Under the pieces are notes generated by a model. That model was not told the DNA's origin. It worked only from the letters and a program-made list of their open reading frames with translations, and did not search any database. Shown in pieces: positions 37,364-48,321 of a stretch of DNA of 64,000 nucleotides; within the stretch, counting starts at the first letter, position 1; every line of letters begins with the position of its first letter. This stretch comes from Channallabes apus (Eukaryota > Chordata > Actinopteri > Siluriformes > Clariidae): the NCBI GenBank assembly GCA_030522415.1, contig CM060104.1:17983229-18047228 (forward strand), read 5' to 3'. A program made the position numbers and the translations under genes.

Positions 37364-39389
37364 AGGCGAAATATACAACCTCAGTAGAAATAAATTTCGT
37401 ACACTCACTACAGGACAAAGGGATTTTTGTGCGTCATTGTTGAAAGGAAAGAAATTGGAACATGAAAATCTGATGTATTACATACCAAAACACAGCATGT
37501 GATACATTCAAACCTGCTTCCATCACTGTATGAATTTTAATAATATGGAAAATATTATTTTAGCTCGATGACCCTGAATATAATATAAGTCTGTATGACT
37601 TTTTGATTATATACAGTTTTTGTCACAAAGTGATAAAAATGATTTTCTGCACTCATTAACCAAATGCCTAAAACCAGTACTACATATAATCAATCCTTAG
37701 AAGATTCTCACACAGCAGATGCAGATACACCTGTCTTTCAGTTTTTAGTTTCTGTTACAAGGAGAACAGTATTGTAATATCCAAATCTAGGCTTTTCATT
37801 GATTGAATGTATTAATTTATTTTATTTACATTCTTCCCATAGTACGATTGGCTGAATTGTAGCCTGTATTGAGTTTGTGCCTGTGTGTGCCTCCTCTTTT
37901 TTTAAACAGTTAAGTGATTTTTTTTTCTTTTTAAAAAATTGGCTTACATAGCTCTTATTGTAGCTAGGGACAGATTACACACAAACATTTATGCCAACTA
38001 TAACAACAACCCATTGACCTCTTTCCTTTGACCACAAAAACAGTTCTATATGGGTCGCTGCTTCTACAGTATGCATCATTTCAAGTTATATGCAGATCAC
38101 CCTTACAGTATATCGCACTGGACATGCAGGAGAGGTGGAGGGCCTGATGGGGTCTTGCTGTGGTGTGTCTGCGTGGGGATTGACAGACACATTTTTGTGA
38201 CAATGAGAGGGACAAGGCTGTGCTCAGAGGACCAGGCTGTTGCTTCCTGCTCAGACCAATAGATTCTTGGATATCAAATTTGTGTCCAAAGAAACCATCC
38301 ACAATTAATAGGGTTACTAGGGGCTCTCTGAGGAGAGTATACAGTTTTTATTGTGCAGGCTATTATAGTGAAGGTAATGCTAGTCAGTTTAGCGGTTGTT
38401 AACATTTACATTTGATTTAGAATAGCCTGGCAGCCAAGAACAGCATTCTGAGGATGCAGCAGACAGTGATTTAACTGAACTGAATAATTAGGAAAACTTC
38501 TTCTGTACCTTTGCAAATATTTTCCAAAATGTTTAATAATATAAGTCAATAACTGCATTAAAATATCTGTGTATTTAAAATGTATTCATCATATTTTACA
38601 TATGTTTTAGTACCAGTGATGCAGGACATTAATATTTAGTATAAATATAATGTTATTCACGAATACTTTATTAAGTATGATCAGTTCAGACATCAGTATG
38701 CAGGCATCAGCATAAAAAGAGTATGTCAGTAACAATATATCACGTTCAGTGAATGACGAAGAAGAAGCCATAAAGTATTTAAGTGACTGATTAAAATGTT
38801 TTATATATCTCCCTTTTGACTTAAATTGTGAAAGGATGAAAAGAGATTAAATAGAAAATATTCATGGATAAAATAATAAAATATTTAGTCATGATTTAAT
38901 TCACATTCAGTAATTCAGAGAGAGCTTAAGAAACACCAAATGTAAAAGACCACTTTGCTGCTTGTGACCAACAGTGACCATGGCCCGGTTTCTCGATAAC
39001 GCACACTATTCGCGCGCTAAGTAGACTCTTAAGATATATCTTACGTTAAGTGATAACTTTTCTAAGAGTATTTCTCGAACTGTCTCTTAGGAGTCTTCTT
39101 AAGTCGCTGCCTCTTACGTCCGACGTTACAAGGCGCTGTCTACAGTGAAGGTCCTGAATTAGCTGACATCGATTGCTCAGGAATCAATTTTTTACTCCTT
39201 TTTCATGACAGTGTTAAGAAAGACGGCGCTTTCTATGTAAATTAAACATTGCACTAAATTCTTTTAATAGCGTTTATTTCGACATGGGTTAACTTATCAA
39301 TAGCATGTGACAAATATATAAATTAAATCACCAAACTGTCGGTAATATTTTCATGTAACCTGTGGCGATGGTGAAGCGAACGCTGTGCT

Positions 39390-39452
39390 GCAGCTGTTTC
39401 TCAATCAACTATGATTGTATAACCGAATCATAGTTGATTCACAAACAGCTGC
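39390..39452. repeat. Interrupted perfect inverted repeat inside Harbinger
   Basis: GCAGCTGTTT (39390..39399) and AATCAACTATGATT (39403..39416) are exactly mirrored by AATCATAGTTGATT (39426..39439) and AAACAGCTGC (39443..39452). That gives 24 paired bases with one 3-nt mismatch block and a 9-nt loop. It lies about 90 bases upstream of the Myb-like start codon. Confidence 0.8.
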
Positions 39453-39542
39453 GGTCACTTATGTGCAACGCACTCTTAATTGCCATTAGTTGAAACCTTC
39501 AATAAAAGCAATCTACCTACACTAAACAGAGAGAGGGATAAG

Positions 39543-40467
39543 ATGGCAGAGAAGAGGCAACGAAAGAAAAGGGCACCAAGTTTCTCATCAGATGAGCTAG
39601 ACATTTTGCTGGACGAGGTGTTCACCCACAAGGCAACACATTCGCCAGCTTTAGAAACAACGTGTTCAACAACACTAAAAAAGAACTCTGGAGTGAGATT
39701 GCGAGGAAGATGGCTGCCTCCGGTTCAGGTGCACCCAGAGACTGGCAGGATGTCAGGAAAAAATGTCATGATTTTTCTAGCATTGCCAAGGTGAGAGCTG
39801 CTGCAGTCCGAAGAGACCGGGCAAGAACTGGTGCTGGGTCCAGTTCAGTGTCGCCACTAACACCACTAGAGGAGAAGGCACTGGCAGTATTGGGAGAATC
39901 AGCCTCTCATGGAATCCCTGGGGGAATTGATGTGAGAAGAGGTGATGCCGAGCATGCCTCATGCTCACAGGCCAGACCATCGCCACCTCCCAGTACACCA
40001 TGCTCCCCGGTAACTCAGAAGCCTGCAGCACCCTCCTCTCCTGGTAGCAGCGAGCCTGAAGAGTGCACTACTCCCCCGCCTCCGGAACGCGTGTCCTTGC
40101 CAGTACGACGTCGCTACAGCACAGCACGCAAACTGTCACCATGCCGTTGTAGCGAGGAACTCGTAAATCTCGAACGCGAAAGGTTGGTGGTGTTGAATAA
40201 CATTGAGCAAAAGCTGGGTAACATTGAGTGTCGGCTGATGGAAGGAAACGAACTTGCTTGGAATTCATTGGAGCTGGAGCTGGCCAAACAACAGCATGCC
40301 CTGGCAGAGGCGCAGTTCAATAGGCCGTCAATCTCAATACCAATCTTGCTGCCATCTGAAGGTAAGCCAGTTTGTCGTTCATATTTTCATGTTAATTTCC
40401 TCAGTTGCTAATCCGATGGTCTGTTTTTGTTTCTTTTATAGATGCTGAGCAACAGTCAGACCAGTGA
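39543..40467 (+). pseudogene. Harbinger Myb/SANT-like DNA-binding protein, frameshifted
   Basis: The ATG at 39543 starts MAEKRQRKKRAPSFSSDELD. The rest of the SANT/Myb-like domain (FNNTKKELWSEIARKM, then RDWQDVRKKCHDF) is in another frame from about 39640, so one indel breaks the gene. The C-terminal half has a Ser/Pro-rich linker and a possible coiled coil (ERERLVVLNNIEQKLGNIE). An 80-base intron (donor 40362, acceptor 40441) joins exon 1 to a short last exon ending at 40467. From family knowledge, this partner imports the Harbinger transposase and binds transposon ends. Confidence 0.75.
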
Positions 40468-41250
40468 CCGTGTGTGTGTGTGTGTGTGTGGTCTGTGTAA
40501 ATAGTTTTTGTATGTCATTTGTAGTGTTTGCACCTATTTCTTTACATTTTATTTTTTAAATATGTTGCTGTTAATAAAGTGTCGGGTATGATCCAAGCTC
40601 CCCAGTCTCAAGTGTGTGTCTTCTTTAAGACTAAGTAATCGTGTGGCACAAAGACAAGACATTATTTGTCAGCCTTCATGTGTCTGGAGAAAAACTGATT
40701 CCCTATTGCAATAAAACCTACGTGTAAAATGTTCCTCTATTTATCCACAAGGAAATTAAAGCATGTTTTAGGTGGACGTTTATTTTTAAACACTTGTTTG
40801 TAGTAGCAGAGTACCGACATTAGTCTAAGATGATGAGTGTTTGAAAAGGGTTTGCTGTGCTTGAGTCTAAGCAGCGGCGAAAGAAGCTGTCTTCCAAACT
40901 TGTGACCTGAGTTCACTAGCCATTAGATAAATCAAGCTTAATCAGCAATACAGCATTTTAGCTTGGACATCCAGTTAACTTTTGAAAGAGATATTCTAAT
41001 GTTTAGGCCTATACAACTTTAGGAGAAGCATGTCAGTTTTTGGGGTTGTACAGTATAGCGCACATATGTAATGAATACGATGAGATGACAGAGGTTCTAA
41101 GCATTACAGTCACACCGAAAAATTAATGAATGCGTGGTTTGAAACTCCCAAGTTTATTTTCTTATTTAACTAAATCAGATTGCATCATAAAATGTAAAAA
41201 AAAAAATCCATCCAGTCATGGATGATTGCTAATAATAAATAAAACATATT
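40468..41250. other. Harbinger internal spacer
   Basis: Non-coding sequence between the two convergent transposon genes. It holds a (GT)n tract at 40471..40489 and an AATAAA near 40575 that could end the Myb-like transcript. Nothing else is recognised. Confidence 0.5.
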
Positions 41251-42227
41251 TTAAACAAAAACGTTTTCAATCAACTGCTGCCTTGCCTCAATCCCGGCAG
41301 CATGCAGTGCAGCCCTCTGTGGAGGATTGAAGACCTCAACGTCCACCTCTGCATCTTCCTCCTCATTCGCTTCCTCCTGCGGACTTGTGCAGACACCGAA
41401 AGCGCAGCTTCCAGAGTCCAATTGCACGCTCGACGATGTTGCGAGTGTGAATGTGTGCAACATTGAAGGCTCTTTCAGCCGGAGTCTGTGGGTTGGATAC
41501 TGGTGTGAAGATGTACGTTCTTAGAGGGTATCCACTGTCCCCGAGGAACACGCTCTGGCCAAATTCACCTCTTTCTGCTTGCTCACCCACTGCAGAATTG
41601 GCCCAGACAAAACTGTCATGGGTGCTGCCAGGCCACTTCGCCACCAGGTCATTGATCCCTGTGGTCCACCACTACCTGGACGTTTATTGCCGCATATCCC
41701 TTTCGCTACATGTAGGCCTGATCAAGCACTGATGGAGTGGAGATTGGGATTAGTGTTCCATCAACTAAGCCTAGGACTCTAGGAATGCCAGCAATGGCAT
41801 GGCAGCCCTGATGCACCTCCTGGACCTCCTGGCGTGTTGCTGGCAGTCGGATCCAATCCCCAGCATGGCGCAGAAGGGCGTTAGTAACAGCGAGGATGCA
41901 CCTCCACACAGAGGCTGAGGCCGTAGCCTTCTCCCACGACCTCCATGAAGCTCCCGGTAGCATAAAATCTTAGAGCTGCAAGCAGCTGGACATCAGGACG
42001 TAAAGCGTTAGAGCGACGCGTTGGCCTGGCAAGCGCAGGTCCGAGCAGGTCAAGAAGTTCCAGAATCTGTTGCCTTGGAAGGCGAAACTTTTTTTTTAAA
42101 TAGCCACCTCAGGCAAAATATGAAGAGGGCTGAAGTTTTGCCTAAAGAAAACATTTACATGCACCACACGCCTCCGCGGACGGCGCCGTCTTTGGTTTAG
42201 CACAAGAACACGCTGTATCGCTGCCAT
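41251..42227 (-). pseudogene. HARBI1-type DDE transposase, frameshifted
   Basis: On the minus strand a candidate ATG lies at 42227 (MAAIQRVLVLNQRRRR). Conserved DDE_4 nuclease blocks are spread over different frames: GLVDGTLIPI (first Asp), STHDSFVW, LGDSGYPLRTY (second Asp) and NIVERAIGLWKLRFRCL (Glu block). Stops and frameshifts separate them near 42125, 41700 and 41400. The last block ends QQLIENVFV-stop at 41251. Active copies cut and paste with a 3-bp target site; this one cannot make an intact protein. Confidence 0.8.
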
Positions 42228-42713
42228 ATCTGTTGCTTTCTGGATGCCACCATGATTACCCCTTTATTCGATCTTAGCGTTAGATCCAAATTGGTTGCCA
42301 CCTGTTCAATATTACAAGTGATTGCCAATTTTAATGCATTAGTCACATTATGAAAGAGGCTAATTAAAAATCACACTATTAGAACTGATATGAAATAAAA
42401 TAAAATAAAATTCATAAACAGGTCTACAGGATATTCCATTATTAATACGACTTTGATAACCTGCCATAATGTGTTTGCATACACCGCTGATTTATAAAGA
42501 CTGCTGCTCAGTGTCGGTGACTAGTGTCTTGAGCTGAAACTACGCTAAGTATGAGTTAAGGTTGGTCCAGACCAACCTTACGAACGTGTGACTTAGCTAA
42601 GAGATACTTAGCGTAAGAACGTTTCGAGAAATGCGCCATAAAGTTAAGAGAGAGGTTAAGGTACACCTTAAGAACTACTTAGAGATAAGAAGCTTTCGAG
42701 AAACCGTGCCCAT

Positions 42714-43587
42714 AATCCGGGAACCATTACTAGGAAGTACAGTAAGTCACTCACAACACAAAGAAAATTTTCAACAGGACATAGGAGGTTTTATGAGTCA
42801 TTTCTGAAAGGGAAGAAACTGGAAAAAAAGACGATTGCACAATACATACCAAAGCATGTGACATTAAATCCTGCTTTCGTTTCTGTACGTCTTTTTTATA
42901 CTATGGCAAAACTCCTCAAGCTGAAGGACACTAACCATGAGCCATTTACCTAGATACACATGCACAGGGTACCAGGCCTGTGTGACTTTTGGACAATATG
43001 TATTTTTGTTGTGACAAAAGTCACAGTAAGTGACAAAATTCTTAGTTTATGTTAATGCTGTTGAATTTTGTTTATTTGAATATTTATATTTATATACATT
43101 ATTAAAGCCTTTGATATAAATAATTTGTTTATGATTGATGACAGTATTTCAAATATATGTGTGTGTGTGTTTCAAGTTTAAAATATCTAAATAGAGAAAA
43201 CATGACGTGTTACACCATGTTATAGTTAATTGTAATTGTTAAGATGTGACGTGTCTCGCGAGAAAGCTAGGGAGAGTTAGCATGAAATTCAGCAAGATCT
43301 CTCCCATGGACTGCAGGTAAGCGGATGTCTCCCACAAGGCTCTGCTATTAAAATTAAGACAAAGGGATGCAAGAATCTAAGTACCTATTTTCATGAAAAT
43401 CTAGGCTTCATTTATTTATTATCGTTTCTCTTAAGTGCTTACCTGCCTGTGCTAATATGCAAGGATGGCACAAATCACAACTGAAATGTCAACAGCGCTT
43501 GCTTTTAATTGTTTGTTTGTTTGTTTGTATGTATGTGTGCGCGCGTGCATGCTCCCTTTCCTTTGGTTGCAGCCGTGGTCAGTACCA
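42714..43587. other. Intergenic, no gene seen
   Basis: AT-rich sequence with no domain-bearing frame or recognised repeat. It separates the Harbinger element from the hAT MITE. Confidence 0.6.
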
Positions 43588-43595
43588 GTAATATG

Positions 43596-44030
43596 CAATG
43601 GTGTCAAAAGTATTCACATTCATTACTTGAGTAGAAGTATAGATACTAGGGTTCAAAAATACTACTAAGTAAAAGTTTAAAAGTACTGGTTTCAAAACTA
43701 CTTAAAGTATAAAAGTAAAAGTACCGTGAGGGGCGACAAAAGCATTAAGGTCTCGCTTTCTGATCCTGCGACGGGGGGGGGGGGGGGGGGCGTTGTGCGC
43801 GTTCTTATCATGCGAACGGGAAGGGGGTTGCGCGTTCTGATCATAAAAATAGAGCAACGAGGCTATTTTTAAAATGTAAGGAGTAGAAAGTACAGATAAT
43901 TGCTTAAAAATGTAAGAAGTAGAAGTAAAAAGTCGGCTGAAAAATAATTACTCCAGTAAAGTATAGATACCCAAAATTTCTACTTAAGTAAGGTAACGAA
44001 GTATTTGTACTTCGTTACTTGACACCTCTG
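43596..44030. mobile_element. Non-autonomous hAT element (MITE), 435 bp
   Basis: Flanked by a perfect 8-bp duplication GTAATATG (43588..43595 and 44031..44038). The ends are CAATGGTGTCAAAAGTA and, inward from the right, CAGAGGTGTCAAGTAAC, both Tol2-like hAT termini. Repeated AAGTA/TACTT words fill the arms. The centre has an 18-base G run (about 43773..43790). No coding potential. Confidence 0.9.
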
Positions 44031-44320
44031 GTAATATGTAGCCCTGTAAGGTTATGTACAGCTAAAAAGAGAGTAAACTATTTGCCCCTATTAAATTTTT
44101 TTTAAGCTGAGTAACGTTTTTGGAACTACTGTGATAGTAACTGATAATATTGTGCATATTTCTTTAAGAGTGCTGTTCGTGTAACAATCAGATACTAGCG
44201 GAGGCACCCTAATTGGTACACTAGGCTGAGGATTGGGCGTGGACGCTAGTAGAGTGTAAACGTTCAGCATGTAATGAGTGAGTTCAAGTGTACACGCGAA
44301 AGAGAGTGCTCCGGGTTTAA

Positions 44321-44610
44321 AAGTTCAATTCAATTCAATTTTATTTGTATAGCGCTTTTAACAATTGACATTGTCTCAAAACAGCTTTACACAATCAAAA
44401 TAATTATTTAAGTTTGTATGGAATGTGAATGTGTATGTATCAAAATGGTCAGATAGTCCCTGGTGAGCAAGCCGCGGGCGACGGTGGCAAGGAAAAACTC
44501 CCTGAGATGGTAATAGGAAGAAACCTTGTGAGGAACCAGACTCAACAGGGAACCCATCCTTATCTGGGTGAAACAGATAGCAGGAAATGATCTGCATTTA
44601 TACAGTGTGT
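44321..44610 (-). repeat. L2-type LINE 3' tail
   Basis: Starts with CAATTCAATTCAATTT and runs through the same sequence as 63100..63452 in reverse. The shared 73-codon open frame in both copies is a repeat shadow, not a gene. 5' truncated. Confidence 0.75.
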
Positions 44611-44865
44611 TAAAAAGTGTTTTCATATAACTATTTTACAGAAATAAATGTGTTGCCCAAGGACGAGCACCGTCTCATTCTTAAAAGTGTAACAAATACA
44701 CCACATGGTAAGAAGCAGGGACACCAGTTCATTGAGCATATCTTTTAATTTTTTTTGCATGATCATATGAATAGATCTATAAATAGATAATTACATGAAT
44801 CTGCAGGTGTAAAGGTGTTCCTTTTAAAGTATCCTGTGGTTGTACTGTATATTGTCCATTGTTTT

Positions 44866-45470
44866 TCCTGTCCTGTATAGCTGTGTACAGGACAGGAAAG
44901 CCCTCCAGAGAGTGATCCGGGCAGCTGAACGCTGCTGCAGGTTAACTCTCCCCTCCATGCAGGACATCTACACCAGGAGATGTAAAACCAGGGCAGCTCG
45001 TATCATTAAGGACTTGTCGCACCCCAATAACGGACTGTTCAAACTTCTGCATTCAGGCAGAAGGTTCCGGGTCATTATGGCCAAAACGGAGAGACTCAGG
45101 AGGAGTTTTTATCCACAGGCGATTAGACTCCTCAACCATGATGGGCCACTCTCCCATTCATAGGACTGGTAACAGTTCACCCACACACTGCTGTGCTGAC
45201 ATTCCACACTGCACACTACACTTTAGTCTGGACTGTAAGCATCACTTGCACTAACATCTTTATCCTGCTCAGATACACACTTTATTATTATGTTTACATT
45301 TGCACCTTTTTTTTAAATTTCTATTTCTATTTATAGATTATTTCTTTTGTTTCTTGTTATTTGCACAAAGTAGGAGCGGTTCAGGATACATTTCACTGCG
45401 TGTTGTACTTGTATAACTATACATGTGACAAATAAAGAATCTTGAAATCTTGAATCTTGAATCTAATGTA
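44866..45470 (+). pseudogene. LINE ORF2 C-terminal fragment with 3' tail
   Basis: An open stretch to 45163 encodes a C-terminal LINE region: DRKALQRVIRAAERCC, then DIYTRRCKTRAARIIKDLSHP, then RRSFYPQAIRLLN. These blocks follow the reverse transcriptase in many fish non-LTR elements. A 3' UTR follows, with a tail of CAAATAAAGAATCTTGAAAT-type repeats near 45430..45470. The element is strongly 5' truncated; clade not resolved (Rex1/CR1-like possible). Confidence 0.65.
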
Positions 45471-45483
45471 AATTAATCTAGTA

Positions 45484-45777
45484 CAGTTAAACATTGGATT
45501 GGGAGCATAATTCGTTCCGGGAGCGTGCTTATATATCAAAGCACTCATATATAAAAGCAAATTTCCCTTTAAGAAATAATGGAAACTCAGATGATTCGTT
45601 CCAAAAACCAAAAATATTCATATAAAAATAATTATATACAAAATATATAGTAAAAATGAAACAAATTAACCTGCACTTTACCTTTGAAATGAATTGTGGC
45701 TGTAGTGATTGGAGACCAGAGGAAGGAGAGAAGGAGGAAGGGGGATACTGTGTAGGACGACTTTCGTGCACCCACAT

Positions 45778-45850
<73 letters not shown>

Positions 45851-46063
45851 CACACACACACATGCATAGTATATGTGCACATGGATGTTGACTGTACGAG
45901 CAATGCATGCACACTGAGACTGAGCATGGAAGACGATTATCCACAATACTGCTCGTATTTCAAAACCTTTTTCGTTTACTGAGTTACAATTTATAAAAAA
46001 AAATCTTTGTTCATCTTGTAAAACACTTGCAGAACAAGGTACTTGCAATCCAAGGTTCCATTG
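45484..46063. mobile_element. Probable mariner/Tc1-type MITE, 580 bp
   Basis: Flanked by TA on each side (45482..45483, 46064..46065). The left end CAGTTAAACATTGGATTG pairs with the right end read inward, CAATGGAACCTTGGATTG. The interior has a (CA)n tract at 45779..45846; reading frames through it on both strands are artefacts. No transposase remains. Confidence 0.6.
45779..45846. repeat. (CA)n microsatellite
   Basis: A nearly pure CA run of about 68 bases inside the MITE. Confidence 0.95.
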
Positions 46064-46358
46064 TAGATAATTTTTAAAATTTTAACCCAACCACAGTGCC
46101 CCTGAAAATGCTGTTATTTTCCAATTCTTACAGTTAGAGTTTTGACATCAGCTACTTCAACCGCATCACAGCCGTTCTGATTCAGCATAACAGCATGACC
46201 ATGTAGCCAAAAGGTGAGAAGAATAAACCTGTACGTCTCGCACATTTCGCTTTATAATTACATTTATTCCACTGTAGAATATCAGTAAACTACCTTGAAA
46301 AAAAGGAACTTGGCTACCTGTTACATGTCAACATGTAACATGGCAAACATGATCAATT

Positions 46359-46691
46359 TCAAATCTTCCGCTACTCTCAAAAATACCTGAAAAAGTTGTT
46401 GCTGTTCAACTACAGTCCTATTTGTCATCTCATAATCTGTATGAATGTTTCCAATCCGGTTTTCGCCCTCACCACAGTACAGAGACAACGCTTCTTAAGG
46501 TTGTCAATGACCTTCTTATGGCTTCTGATGCTGGCTCTGCTAACATTTTGATTCTGTTAGATCTTTCTTCTGCATTTGATACTATCTCTCACAGTATTCT
46601 CATCTCACGACTCTCTGCTCTTGGTATTTCTGGAACTGCCTTATCCTGGTTCGCTTCTTATATGTCTGACCGTCAACACTATATTACTATC
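46359..46691 (+). pseudogene. L2 LINE copy A reverse transcriptase, part 1
   Basis: Encodes a LINE reverse-transcriptase segment: GFRPHHSTETTLLKVVNDLL, LILLDLSSAFDTISHSIL (catalytic Asp block A) and SWFASYMSDRQHYITI. The frame is cut at 46691 by the Gypsy insertion and resumes at 52350. It is a 5'-truncated L2-type element. Confidence 0.8.
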
Positions 46692-47381
46692 TGTCACGTT
46701 TCCATCACTAATCGCCGTCTTTTCTCCTTTTTTCCCACGCTGTCATGTCTCTCCCTCACGTGCTTGTGTTTTCCGTCCATCTGTCATGCTCTTACACACA
46801 CCCGCCCACTTTACACACCGGCATCTCATTCACAAACTAATTTCTCCCGGCATTTAAGGAAGCACAGAGCGCGATCTCGTTGCCAGATTATTGCGTGCCT
46901 TCAGAGCCCAGTTTTCTCGCGTTTCTTTTTCGTGCAAATTGTCTCCGTTTTCGACCTCGCCTGTTCTCGGTTTTTTGATTCTAGTCTATCGTTTTGGATC
47001 TCGTTCGCTGTTTGTTTCCTGTTGGTTTTGACCTTTCGCTTCGGCTCACGATTACGTCTCTGCTCGCTCCCCCTTCGGATTTTTTCGCCCCGCTGACTGA
47101 CTCATTGGCTTTGAACTCTCGCACTGGCTCACGACACCGTCTCTGCTCGCTCCTTTTTGATTCATGCTCCGCGGACTGATTCTACTGGCTTTTCGACCTG
47201 TTTTGTCAACTCTGTATTACGTCATTGGGATTTCCCCCGAAACACGGAAGTACTCGGCTGCCGGCGTGCCACACACTCCCCGTTCAAGTTCGCGTCTGAG
47301 CCACGCCCCCTTTGGCGCTATAAACTGCACTTGGATCCAGCCTCTCTTGCTCTCTCTTCTTTATTTCTGCGCGTCCTGACA
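46692..47381 (+). repeat. Gypsy 5' LTR
   Basis: Begins TGTCACG and ends CCTGACA (TG...CA). A candidate start of R is at 46882, where GCCAGATTATT matches the complement of the primer site. TTTAAGG lies about 29 bases upstream (near 46853) as a TATA-like box. A second TATAAA lies near 47317. Open frames within the LTR are shared by both LTRs and are not genes. Confidence 0.93.
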
Positions 47382-47382
47382 G

Positions 47383-47393
47383 AATAATCTGGC
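47383..47393 (+). other. Self-priming primer-binding site
   Basis: AATAATCTGGC, starting two bases after the LTR, is the exact reverse complement of GCCAGATTATT at 46882..46892 in the LTR (and 51850..51860 in the 3' LTR). No TGG-type tRNA primer site is seen. Tf1/sushi elements are known or proposed to prime from the 5' end of their own mRNA with an 11-nt match. Confidence 0.75.
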
Positions 47394-47397
47394 CACG

Positions 47398-48321
47398 ATG
47401 GATCCAGCAGATTTAAACGGACTCAGAACAGCATTGCAGAACCAGGGTGCTCTGCTGGGCTCACACCAGCAAGACCTCCAGAACATCAACCAAACGCTCA
47501 CGACCATCACGGATTCTCTCGCTGCTCTTTCATCACAAATTCAGCACCTTCAGGCAGCTCCTCCAGCACTACCCCCAGCCCCCACTCCAGCTGCAGCTTC
47601 ATTCCCTGTGCAACACCATGAACCCCGTCTACCTGCCCCACCCTCCTATGATGGCAATCCCGGTACCTGCCGATCCTTCTTGTCCCAATGTTCCCTGGTT
47701 TTAGAGTTACAAGCTTCATCCTTTCCCACTGAACGCACCAAGGTGGCGTACATTATCACCTTACTCTCAGGAAGGGCCCGTGAATGGGGCACAGCCCTCT
47801 GGGACACTCAAGCCCCATGCTGTGGGGACTTTAGATCCTTCACCTCAGAAATGCTGAGGGTGTTCGACCGTTCCTCCACTGGGCGAGAGGCAGCTGTTAA
47901 AATCCTCAATCTGCGACAAGGATCTCGCTCCGCATACGACTACGCTATTGAGTTTCGCACTTTGGCGGCCTCCAGTGGCTGGGATGAGCGTGCGCTGTGT
48001 GACGCCTTCGTCAATGGCCTGGCAGACTCCGTGAAGGACGAATTAGCTTCCAATGAACTACCTTCTGATTTCCAAGGATTAACGGATTTGGCCGGTCGCG
48101 TCGACAGTCGTCTTCGTCTTAGGCAACAGAGAAGGGGCCGCACATTCAGTGAGTGCAGCTCACCCTCCCCTCCTGCACCTGCTCCAGAGCCCATGCAGGT
48201 AGACCGCACCCGTATCTCTCCGGAAGAACGCCTACGTCGACGCAGGGAGAGAGCCTGCTTCTATTGCGGTCAAGCCGGACACTTTCGGGAGAACTGTCCG
48301 TTAAAAGGCAAGGCCCCCTAG
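47398..48321 (+). CDS. Gypsy Gag polyprotein
   Basis: 307 codons. The N-terminal 40 residues look coiled-coil ([20 protein letters not shown]). A Pro/Ala-rich stretch follows, then the retrotransposon Gag capsid region ([20 protein letters not shown], then [20 protein letters not shown]), and near the C-terminus one CCHC zinc knuckle [14 protein letters not shown]. It forms the particle and binds element RNA. The ORF is intact. Its UAG stop (48319..48321) is overlapped by pol in the -1 frame. The start is 16 bases after the LTR, so the leader lies mostly within the LTR-derived R-U5. Mammalian PEG10/RTL genes derive from this lineage. Confidence 0.93.
   Translation: MDPADLNGLRTALQNQGALLGSHQQDLQNINQTLTTITDSLAALSSQIQHLQAAPPALPPAPTPAAASFPVQHHEPRLPAPPSYDGNPGTCRSFLSQCSLVLELQASSFPTERTKVAYIITLLSGRAREWGTALWDTQAPCCGDFRSFTSEMLRVFDRSSTGREAAVKILNLRQGSRSAYDYAIEFRTLAASSGWDERALCDAFVNGLADSVKDELASNELPSDFQGLTDLAGRVDSRLRLRQQRRGRTFSECSSPSPPAPAPEPMQVDRTRISPEERLRRRRERACFYCGQAGHFRENCPLKGKAP

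Larger units (their letters stand above)
35967..38978. other. Intergenic, SINE and microsatellite, no gene seen
   Basis: No domain-bearing frame. It holds an A-tract (36366..36382), a tRNA-derived SINE (36473..36600) and a (GT)n tract (37301..37361). Open frames such as 37061..37387 and 38050..38262 have no recognisable features. Confidence 0.6.
38982..42710. mobile_element. Complete PIF/Harbinger transposon, 3.7 kb
   Basis: The termini match as inverted repeats: GGCCCGGTTTCTCGA at 38982..38996, and GGCACGGTTTCTCGA read inward from 42710 (14 of 15). The flanking trinucleotide CAT occurs on both sides (38979..38981 and 42711..42713), a 3-bp target duplication as expected for this superfamily. 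Inside are two convergent genes: a Myb/SANT-like DNA-binding protein on plus and a HARBI1-type transposase on minus. Both carry frame breaks, so the copy is probably inactive. Confidence 0.85.

Noticed and set aside
44376..44626. Two minus-strand frames of 72 and 73 codons, one also present at 63181..63402
   Set aside because: They are the same L2 3' UTR repeat in opposite orientations, not a conserved gene.
45632..46048. 138-codon and overlapping minus-strand frames
   Set aside because: They read through the (CA)n tract of a MITE and encode Cys-Val repeats only.
47317..47322. TATAAA in the 5' LTR as the main Gypsy promoter
   Set aside because: A start 30 bases later would leave the 11-nt primer match outside the transcript's 5' end. 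Kept only as an alternative.
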